Source of the DNA: DASZHC01 sp035938215
GTDB taxonomy: Bacteria > Verrucomicrobiota > Verrucomicrobiia > Chthoniobacterales > JAFAMB01
NCBI GenBank assembly: GCA_035938215.1
Contig: DASZHC010000284.1
Location: forward strand, 1 to 12,072
Direction of reading: 5' to 3'
Length of the DNA stretch: 12,072 nucleotides
Under the pieces are notes generated by a model. It did no database searches. It had not been told where the DNA came from and was given only the letters and a program-made list of their open reading frames with translations. Of the stretch, positions 7,320-12,072 are shown piece by piece (the stretch's first letter is position 1; every line of letters begins with the position of its first letter). The position numbers and the translations under genes were made by a program.

Positions 7320-7875
7320 ACAATAAGTTCGCTGTACTCGGAGAGTATGGCTCTGCCCGCTGACAATTTCTCCATCGGTCCGTTTGAGGTCGCCCGTCGC
7401 AAGCTGTTGGGAGGCAACTGTGCGCATTTTCTCACGGGGAGTGAGAAACGCGCGGTAGCCGCACAGATGCAGGCAAGGTTTGAGACGACCTCCGCCGTGG
7501 CTGGATGCGAACTTGTGAACTATGAGATTTACTTCCCCTGCCAAAGATGGCGGAAGCCGCGAACTCGCAGGGACATGCCACAAGAGGGAAAAGTACCTAT
7601 AATCTCGTCATCGGGATGAGGTGCGAGAAAGGCGATCCGCCTGTACCGATGCTCGGCCCGAGATATTCGTTCCAAAATTTTTCCGGTTTGAATCGGCCAT
7701 AGCCCTCTGAACTATTGCTCGCCTTGTTGCGCCGACTCTCAATAGATCGCCTGAGTGAATATCACCGGATCTCAAGCTTCAGACTCAACGGATCGCTAAC
7801 ACGGCTTCTGCTGCTCGCCATGATTTTTAGCTGAAAGGAAACCACCCTCAACGTTCGCGGCGAATCAAAGACAAT
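7320..7875. other. divergent intergenic region
   Basis: Separates the minus-strand PepSY gene from the plus-strand SRPBCC gene, so it should contain both promoters. Open frames in it have no protein-like features. One strong hairpin is present at 7422-7453, about 105 nt upstream of the PepSY start. I could not single out promoter hexamers with confidence. Confidence 0.45.
7422..7453. repeat. long inverted repeat in the PepSY leader region
   Basis: tttctcac (7428-7435) and gtgagaaa (7441-7448) pair perfectly around the 5-nt loop gggga. Outside it, gcgc at 7422-7425 can pair with gcgc at 7450-7453 after a small internal loop. No T-run follows on either strand, so it is not an intrinsic terminator. 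A protein-binding palindrome or leader RNA hairpin is possible. Confidence 0.45.
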
Positions 7876-8751
7876 ATGGGAAGTACTACACACTCTATCG
7901 AAATCAATGCACCTTTGCGCGTTGTTTATAATCAGTGGACCCAATTCGAAGAATTTCCAGCTTTCACGGAAGGCGTGGAAGAGGTGCGCCAGGAAGACGA
8001 AAGGCGCCTCTTTTGGAGAGCCAAAATCGGGGGGAAAGTCAAGGAGTGGAAGTCGGAAATCACGAGTCAAGTTCCTGACGAGAAGATCGCTTGGAAAAGC
8101 GTGGACGGAAGTCCGAATTCGGGGACGGTCAGGTTCCAAGAATTGGCGCCGGACCGGACCATGGTCACCGCGACCATTGAGTACGAACCTGAAGGTTTCT
8201 TTGAAAAAGCTGGAGACGCTTTTGGAATTCCCTCAGGCCAGATGGAAGAAGACCTGAAAAGGTTCCGAGATTATATTGAAGAGAGAGGTCGCGAGACAGG
8301 CGGATGGAGGGGTAAGATTGGAGAAGGAGAGAGTCCGACTTTGGGTTCGACCCAATCTCTTCGGCAAGAACAGGACTTCCGACCGGGATCAGGTGCTGGC
8401 GTGTTCCGAGAAACGGGTAGCGCACTAAAACGTAAGAAGGCTGCGATTGAGCATATTCAGGCCTCTGAAACGCCACAAATTGGGAAAGAGGAAGAGCGAT
8501 TTGCAGTGCCCTTGAGTCGAGACGAACCAGTAGCGAAACAGGAACCTCGGTCGACTGGAGGCATGCGTATCAGGGAAACGGAAAGCATCAAGCCAGAGGC
8601 AATTCAGAAGAACGTACGACCTGACGCCGAAGAGATCGCGGCGCGCGCCTATGAACTCTATTTAAAGCGAGGGTCGATTCCCGGGTTTGAAATGCAAGAT
8701 TGGCTTCAGGCTGAGAAGGAATTGATGGCAGAAACCAGCTCAGAGAAGTAG
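7876..8751 (+). CDS. SRPBCC-domain protein with C-terminal DUF2934 module
   Basis: 291 residues, cytoplasmic, no signal peptide. Residues ~3-150 form an SRPBCC (START/polyketide cyclase-like) ligand-binding fold: STTHSIEINAPLRVVYNQWT, FEEFPAFTEGVEEV, RLFWRAKIGGKVKEWKSEIT and DRTMVTATIEYEPEGFFEKA, of the COG5637-like kind found in many stress-associated proteins. Residues ~155-248 are a low-complexity, charged linker with no recognisable fold. Residues ~250-285 are a DUF2934 module: EEIAARAYELYLKRGSIPGF followed by QDWLQAEKELMAE. Each module is known, but their roles are not established. No clear Shine-Dalgarno sequence precedes ATG 7876; upstream purines (gaaagga) are too distant. An intrinsic terminator follows the stop within 20 nt, so it is a single-gene unit or the last of one. 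Confidence 0.88.
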   Translation: MGSTTHSIEINAPLRVVYNQWTQFEEFPAFTEGVEEVRQEDERRLFWRAKIGGKVKEWKSEITSQVPDEKIAWKSVDGSPNSGTVRFQELAPDRTMVTATIEYEPEGFFEKAGDAFGIPSGQMEEDLKRFRDYIEERGRETGGWRGKIGEGESPTLGSTQSLRQEQDFRPGSGAGVFRETGSALKRKKAAIEHIQASETPQIGKEEERFAVPLSRDEPVAKQEPRSTGGMRIRETESIKPEAIQKNVRPDAEEIAARAYELYLKRGSIPGFEMQDWLQAEKELMAETSSEK

Positions 8752-8766
8752 CGGTTGTCTCCGAAA

Positions 8767-8807
8767 GCGAAAATCTCGCGAGCGCTTTGGCTGGCGAGAT
8801 TTTTCGC
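8767..8807 (+). terminator. rho-independent terminator of the SRPBCC gene
   Basis: A 10-bp perfect stem: aaaatctcgc at 8770-8779 pairs with gcgagatttt at 8794-8803, with a 14-nt loop; flanking gcg/cgc can extend it past one bulged T. The 3' arm runs into a TTTTT tract. It begins about 16 nt after the stop at 8751. The A-tract on the 5' side would give some function on the opposite strand as well. Confidence 0.8.
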
Positions 8808-9136
8808 GTTCAGAGATAACGCAGGTCCTGACTTAGGACTTATGAACTTCTTTTTCGTCAGAGCAACTACATGGTTGAGGGGCTCGGAGCGCGATCTCCG
8901 CTTCGGCAAAACCATGTTGTTTGGGAACGCAAGCCGGGATCACCCAGTTGGTGATCAGAAAATCCTATCGGATTTCACTTTCGGTCCCCGGCAATCGGGA
9001 GATGTCAGACTAACAGACTAACGAGTCGATTCGTAACAGCCCAATTGCCCCCGGCGGGATGCATCTAGTTGACTGAGGATCTCGTGGCGTTAAGCGTGAC
9101 CCTCGCGGATCAACAGCGCCCAATTCCCGTGGGATG
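8808..9136. other. intergenic region with several repeats
   Basis: No convincing gene. It holds an inverted repeat gatcacc/ggtgatc at 8938-8956, a tandem duplication of agactaac at 9006-9021 or so, and an imperfect direct repeat pair starting at 9037 and 9114. It lies between the convergent ends of the SRPBCC gene and the kinase-like gene. Confidence 0.45.
8938..8956. repeat. 7-bp inverted repeat
   Basis: gatcacc (8938-8944), loop cagtt, ggtgatc (8950-8956), a perfect stem without a following T-run. Could be a small hairpin or a protein site; function unknown. Confidence 0.4.
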
Positions 9137-9137
9137 C
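9037..9137. repeat. imperfect direct repeat pair, about 24 bp, 77 nt apart
   Basis: Copy one begins at 9037 with cagcccaattgccc and ends cgggatgc at 9062. Copy two begins at 9114 with cagcgcccaattccc and ends tgggatgc at 9136. Differences are short indels and substitutions. The second copy abuts the 3' end of the kinase-like gene. May be remnants of an element end or a dispersed repeat. Confidence 0.4.
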
Positions 9138-9874
9138 TAACACTCCAAAAAAAAGAATCGACGCCCGATGCCGCGACTCAGCGGCTCAGCTTTTCCGAGT
9201 GCAGGTGGATCAATTCGCGTGAGCGCCGTCGCTTTCCGAGGGTTTGCAGGCTCCCACGCGTCCAACTTGAGCAAAAAGGGAGGAGATTGGTTGGATAGTG
9301 GCGATTCGCGGTGCGAGCGCTCCCGCGAAGGGAATGCAAAGGTGCGCTTGAGCTCAGCGTACGCCGAGGAAGCGGAGACAAAAGTCGAACAAACGCGAGA
9401 GAGGGCGGTTAAATCGAGTGCGCCCGCCAAGGGGCGCATCAAATCCAAAACCTCGTCGGGACATAGTGGCCTCAGCTCACTTAGCGATTCCGCGATCGAT
9501 CTACCTCGTGGACGTTCACTCACGACAAAGTCTCTCGATTCATCGCAGACGATGTCGATAACGTTAAAAAGATTTGGATTCTGAACCAGAACCAGCTGCC
9601 GGGCCTTCTGCCGCCAAATGTGCTGTTCTTTTTGAAACGCCCTAATCTCTCTAACATTAACCGCTCGATCCAGCGCGAGATCATGTCCTTTAAATGTGGA
9701 TACATCGATTACCTCCGAGATTCTGTAGCGACCTGCTAAAAATTCGGCCGAGAAGTGACGGAGAATTTCCTGGGTACTGCTCTGATTGGAAACTGAGCCT
9801 TCCCAGGTTCCGGCAGCGCGAAGGGCAATCTTTGCATAGCGAAAAACCTCGACCCAAGAGCTTCGTCGTTGCAC
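9137..9874 (-). CDS. Ser/Thr-kinase-like protein lacking catalytic motifs (pseudokinase or remnant)
   Basis: 245 residues from a GTG at 9874 (start uncertain). Residues ~47-154 resemble the N-lobe and start of the C-lobe of a bacterial Hanks-type kinase: LAGRYRISEVIDVSTFKGHD in place of the glycine loop, LALDRAVNVREI at the beta-3 position where the VAxK lysine should be (here R75), LVLVQNPNLFNVIDI for the following strands, DFVVSERPRGRSIAESL at the hinge, and EVLDLMRPLAGALD where helix E should precede the catalytic loop. After that no HRD, DFG or APE motif is present; instead a Ser/Pro/Arg-rich sequence runs to the end. It cannot be an active kinase as read. It may be a genuine pseudokinase family of Verrucomicrobiota or a decayed gene. 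The Lys-to-Arg change and missing loop argue for the first having been inactive early. No membrane segment. Confidence 0.6.
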   Translation of the reverse strand: MQRRSSWVEVFRYAKIALRAAGTWEGSVSNQSSTQEILRHFSAEFLAGRYRISEVIDVSTFKGHDLALDRAVNVREIRAFQKEQHIWRQKARQLVLVQNPNLFNVIDIVCDESRDFVVSERPRGRSIAESLSELRPLCPDEVLDLMRPLAGALDLTALSRVCSTFVSASSAYAELKRTFAFPSRERSHRESPLSNQSPPFLLKLDAWEPANPRKATALTRIDPPALGKAEPLSRGIGRRFFFLEC

Positions 9875-9886
9875 CCGTCATTGGAT

Positions 9887-10299
9887 TCACGCTTTCTCGC
9901 TTTTGAGTTGATTGAAACGGTCCGTCTCGCGAAGCCGGGGCCATTCTGGTACCAGAACCTTTTCGCGCCCATTTCCACCATCGAAGACTGAGTAGGGTTT
10001 GATAGCTTCTCGAGGACATGGACGACGACGAGCACGAGGACGAATAGAAAAAGCAAAGCTATTCTCGGGAATCCTCGCGGCCAATTAATAGAGATAGTCC
10101 CCGATTCTAAGCATCGTAGCAAAGGCCTATACTCAGTCGGGTCCCAGAACCCGCTTCGGGCGCTTTTGCATTTCTCTGGGACAGATCCAACAGAGGTAGC
10201 ACCCACGAATAAAATAGTCCGTGGAGCAGTCAACATCATATCGAAAGAAGCCATTCGTCCTCCCAAAGTTGAGCGGACAAGTTCTTTCCGGCGAAACAA
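9887..10299 (-). pseudogene. uncertain single-membrane-span ORF, probably split between two frames
   Basis: On the minus strand one frame (from 10299) contains a strong hydrophobic stretch, IALLFLFVLVLVVVHVLEKL at about 10061-10002, but becomes unconvincing afterwards. The overlapping frame that ends with TGA at 9887 gives a more protein-like tail: AIKPYSVFDGGNGREKVLVP then EWPRLRETDRFNQLKSEKA. A frame change near 10000-10010 would join the membrane span to this tail and place the stop 12 nt before the GTG of the kinase-like gene. I do not recognise the product. It could also be chance; the hydrophobic run derives partly from a low-complexity CTC/GTC stretch. Confidence 0.3.
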
Positions 10300-10304
10300 A
10301 ATTT

Positions 10305-10703
10305 ATGAATCCTTCTGCGCTTCGTTTTGAAAATGATCTTCAAATCTGCCTGGATTCCTGCCTCCAATGTCTCTTCGCCTGTGAACTCTGTGCGACAGTT
10401 TGTCTCGAGGAAGAGGATTCTACAGCGATGACCCGCTGCATCCAACTTGATCGAATTTGTGCCGACCTGTGCGCATTGACGGCCCGCGAAATAGCCCGGA
10501 GATCAGATTTGATGCGCCAGGTCTGCGGCTTATGCGTCTTAGCTTGCCGGTCCTGCGGCAGAGAGTGCGCCAAGCATTTCCATGCCGACCATTGTAAACG
10601 ATGCGCCGCCGCCTGTCGCCGGTGCGAGAAAGAATGTCAAAAAATTGCCCCGGAAAGCCTCGCGGACAACGGGTGGTCTTCAAAATTCGCACCGAACCGA
10701 TAG
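10305..10703 (+). CDS. cysteine-rich four-helix bundle copper-storage-type protein (Csp/DUF326-like)
   Basis: 132 residues from ATG 10305 with no signal peptide, so cytosolic. It has 19 cysteines, most in CxxxC or CxxC spacing along predicted helices: C15, C19, C22, C26, C29, C33 (CLDSCLQCLFACELCATVC), C45, C52, C56, C74, C77, C81, C84, C88, C97, C100, C104, C107 and C111. This is the layout of the Csp family, whose four-helix bundles are lined by cysteines that bind many Cu(I) ions. Length agrees with the cytosolic Csp3 type. The frame extends upstream to 10221, but those residues lack family features, so ATG 10305 is preferred; no clear ribosome site precedes it. It leads a run of four closely spaced plus-strand genes. 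Copper binding is inferred from the family; no metal regulator or exporter is adjacent. Confidence 0.88.
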   Translation: MNPSALRFENDLQICLDSCLQCLFACELCATVCLEEEDSTAMTRCIQLDRICADLCALTAREIARRSDLMRQVCGLCVLACRSCGRECAKHFHADHCKRCAAACRRCEKECQKIAPESLADNGWSSKFAPNR

Positions 10704-10740
10704 GCTGATAGGGGCTGCCGGTGTTTTTGTCCCTCGTTTG

Positions 10741-11025
10741 ATGAAGATACGACCATGGCAAATCCATAAAACGAACGATTACGCGAGACATGCTATTCTG
10801 GCCAAGGTGATTAAGGTAAAAGAACAAAGTCCCAATTCCGTCGCGGTTCGACTCGAGAGCGATGAGCTCAAACAGGAGGCTGTAATTGTTTCCACAGGAT
10901 TAGATCGTGAACGAACGCATATCAAAAGACCCGACGGTAGCTTGGAAGTAACCTGCAAGGGTAATCCCAGGGCGAATGTCGGGGACGCGGTTTCGGTAGT
11001 TCTTGAGTCGCAGCCAATGGATTAG
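10741..11025 (+). CDS. small beta-rich protein of unknown function, paralog 1
   Basis: 94 residues from ATG 10741, 37 nt after the copper-storage gene. Not recognised. After a polar N-terminus, alternating hydrophobic residues suggest a small beta-barrel: HAILAKVIKVKE, SVAVRLESDELKQEA, VIVSTGLDRERTHIKR, GSLEVTCKGN and VGDAVSVVLE. It aligns along its length with the next gene (shared IVST-x-L, GS-x-L-x-x-x-C and VG-x-x-V-x-V/I-V positions). A single cysteine (C72) is present and no signal peptide. The frame is open upstream to 10582, but that part overlaps the copper-storage gene and is a shadow. No good ribosome site is visible. Confidence 0.65.
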   Translation: MKIRPWQIHKTNDYARHAILAKVIKVKEQSPNSVAVRLESDELKQEAVIVSTGLDRERTHIKRPDGSLEVTCKGNPRANVGDAVSVVLESQPMD

Positions 11026-11081
11026 TCGAATCCCGAATTCCAGCCTATCCGAATACGACCACAAACAAGCCTTGAACCGAA

Positions 11082-11510
11082 ATGCCTATTATGGAGCGCA
11101 GAATTATTGGAACAGTGGTCGGTTTGGAAGCTAAGGATGCAAACGCCTGTTTTTTGGAAATTGAGTGTGAGGCACTAGAGGATGCTACTGCATTTCAGAT
11201 TGTCTCAACCGATTTACCTTTCGAGCATGTAGCCTTCGATCGGGCCGTGGGGTCACGATTGAATCTGATTTGCGCACGGGGATCGAAGGTCGCCGTGGGC
11301 CGGAAGGTAGAAATTGTGGTCAGACCCTTAGAAAATTCGGAGCTACGCCGTCGCGGGTCGGATAACGCTTTGGGGTCCGCTGAACAAGACGCAGATCAGA
11401 CCGCAAAGCCCATAGGTACATTTGCCGGAACTGCGGATGCGAATGTGCGTGTCCGAGAAGGACATGCCGTGCCACAAGATACTGGAGATCAAGGTGCTGG
11501 CCAAAACTAA
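11082..11510 (+). CDS. small beta-rich protein of unknown function with disordered tail, paralog 2
   Basis: 142 residues from ATG 11082 (ATG 11091 is equally possible), 56 nt after paralog 1. Residues ~5-83 look like the same fold: RRIIGTVVGLEAKDANACFL, EIECEALEDATAFQIVSTDL, SRLNLICARGSKVAVGRKVE and IVVRPLE. Residues ~84-142 are polar, rich in Gly, Asp, Gln and Ala, and probably unstructured. Not recognised as a named family. Cytoplasmic by lack of a signal peptide. A PilZ- or S1/OB-like barrel is conceivable but not supported by a diagnostic motif. Confidence 0.65.
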   Translation: MPIMERRIIGTVVGLEAKDANACFLEIECEALEDATAFQIVSTDLPFEHVAFDRAVGSRLNLICARGSKVAVGRKVEIVVRPLENSELRRRGSDNALGSAEQDADQTAKPIGTFAGTADANVRVREGHAVPQDTGDQGAGQN

Positions 11511-11553
11511 GCCAGCAGGACCGAGATAACAGAGAAAAGAAGATCGAAGCACT

Positions 11554-11696
11554 ATGCTCTGGACAATAGCAATCATCCTGTTAATTCTCTGGCTTCTTGG
11601 TTTTCGTTTCATGTCGCTGGTGGTTTGATCCACATCATCTTGGTCATTGCAGTAATCGTAATAGCGCTTCGGCTGGTGACAGGCAGAGCTCCTTAA
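11554..11696 (+). pseudogene. Lmo0937-type mini membrane protein with one-base frameshift
   Basis: Frame one from ATG 11554 reads MLWTIAIILLILWLLGF and then goes off into RFMSLVV with TGA at 11626. The frame beginning at 11607 continues the family pattern: FHVAGGLIHIILVIAVIVIA then LRLVTGRAP and TAA at 11694-11696. Together they rebuild the standard ~48-residue Lmo0937-family protein with two hydrophobic helices (consensus-like MLWTIAxILLxLWLLG then GGxIHxLLVIAxxV). One base is missing near 11604-11607. Either a real inactivation or a sequencing/assembly indel. It sits 43 nt after paralog 2, likely the last gene of the cluster. These proteins are often stress induced; function unknown. Confidence 0.75.
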
Positions 11697-12072
11697 GAGA
11701 AAATCTATTTGTGGGCAAAGGATTTGTTTTTTGGAACGAATTCAATCCGGCAAAGAAATGTTGGTTCCTATTGTGGCTAGCTTACCAAACTGGTCGTGCG
11801 TTTCGATCCTGACCCATACCGGGTGGCCGAGAGCGCATCAAGCCCAGCTACACCATTCACCGAGTAGAGTGGGAGCGCGAGCGTGTTTAGGTCAATGACT
11901 TCCGATGTGTCAGCTCTTTCGAGTATCGTGGCAAATAGCCATCAGACCTTGCACCTCGTTTCTCCCACCCCCTCTAAAATTCCGTACGGCGGGTTTTCCC
12001 CAGTACGGCTTCAAACCCGCTTGACGCCACGGCCACCTTCGCCAGCGCCTCCACGCTGGCTTATAAGCCGTC
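11697..12072. other. right-edge region without a recognised gene
   Basis: Open frames here are short and carry no family motif. The only distinct structure is the domain V-like hairpin at 11976-12012. A small inverted repeat tggc/gcca lies near 11930-11942. Coding similarity just left of the hairpin was sought on both strands and not found. Confidence 0.45.
11976..12012 (-). ncRNA. candidate group II intron domain V (or remnant)
   Basis: On the minus strand, AGCCGTAC starts near 12011 and pairs with GTACGG (11987-11982 on the plus strand as ccgtac). Between them are a TGGG/CCCG upper stem, a GAAAA loop and a two-base CC bulge on the 3' side. This order (AGC triad, CCGTAY lower helix, upper helix, GAAA-like loop, 2-nt bulge, GTACGG) is that of group II intron domain V, and a TTTTAGAGGGGG run follows, as after domain V in several bacterial introns. 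Against it: the loop is five rather than four bases and the base of the lower helix (GA/AA) does not pair. An intron-encoded reverse transcriptase would lie beyond the right edge. Confidence 0.4.

Noticed and set aside
7347..7619. 90-codon plus-strand ORF in the divergent intergenic region
   Set aside because: No motif, no ribosome site and it spans a strong hairpin; most likely chance.
7907..8257. 116-codon ORF inside the SRPBCC gene
   Set aside because: Out-of-frame shadow with Lys/Arg/Ser-rich sequence; the main frame has clear domain signatures.
8755..9021. 88-codon plus-strand ORF after the SRPBCC gene
   Set aside because: It reads straight through the intrinsic terminator and inverted repeats and has no protein-like pattern.
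9168..9584. 138-codon plus-strand ORF opposite the kinase-like gene
   Set aside because: Ser/Lys/Arg-rich with no motif; the minus-strand frame carries recognisable kinase N-lobe patterns.
10582..10740. Paralog 1 extended upstream to 10582
   Set aside because: This part overlaps the well-supported 3' end of the cysteine-rich gene in another frame and has the composition of a shadow.
1..12072. CRISPR array, tRNA or rRNA genes
   Set aside because: No regularly spaced direct repeats, no cloverleaf-like sequence with a T-arm motif and no conserved rRNA segments were seen by reading the window.

Overview
The window looks like an accessory, partly decayed chromosomal region of a free-living soil or freshwater bacterium, most likely Verrucomicrobiota. 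The inference rests on gene types: a XylR-type regulator (periplasmic-binding-protein-like domain fused to an AraC helix-turn-helix), an SRPBCC protein ending in a DUF2934 module, a degenerate Ser/Thr-kinase-like protein, an ECF sigma factor and a PAS hybrid histidine kinase. No rRNA, tRNA or other phylogenetic marker is present, so the phylum call is moderate.

Layout. (1) 1-1069, plus strand: a XylR/AraC regulator cut by the left edge. (2) 1070-2930: a gene graveyard with short recognisable pieces of unrelated genes on both strands: a transposase C-terminus, a PAS-kinase N-terminus, a possible DUF427 N-terminus, the first 16 codons of a family-4 glycosyltransferase, a possible ATP-dependent DNA ligase C-terminus and a ChbG/YdjC-type deacetylase C-terminal half. 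(3) 2935-5167, minus: a PAS-PAS-HisKA-HATPase-REC hybrid kinase preceded by an overlapping 69-codon coiled-coil ORF that resembles the missing N-terminus of the same kinase type. (4) 5496-6092, minus: an ECF sigma factor. (5) 6371-7319, minus: a frameshifted secreted PepSY gene followed after 8 nt by an APC-family permease broken by two frameshifts and C-terminally truncated. (6) 7876-8751, plus: the SRPBCC-linker-DUF2934 protein with a strong intrinsic terminator. (7) 9137-10299, minus: a kinase-like protein without catalytic motifs, preceded by an uncertain, possibly frameshifted membrane ORF. (8) 10305-11696, plus: four closely spaced small genes: a 19-cysteine copper-storage-type four-helix bundle protein, two small proteins that look like divergent paralogs of one unrecognised beta-rich fold, and an Lmo0937-type mini membrane protein with a one-base frameshift. 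(9) At 11976-12012, minus: a hairpin resembling group II intron domain V, which would place an intron or its remnant beyond the right edge.

How the genes may work together: the kinase, the sigma factor, PepSY, SRPBCC/DUF2934 and the Cys-rich protein suggest a stress or envelope response cluster, but no direct wiring is visible. The 10305-11696 cluster is the best candidate for an undescribed functional unit: a metal-binding protein next to two unrecognised paralogs and a mini membrane protein. Several frameshifts in otherwise recognisable genes could be true decay or uncorrected indels in a draft assembly; the truncated fragments in 1070-2930 and the missing C-terminus of the permease cannot be explained by single-base errors alone.
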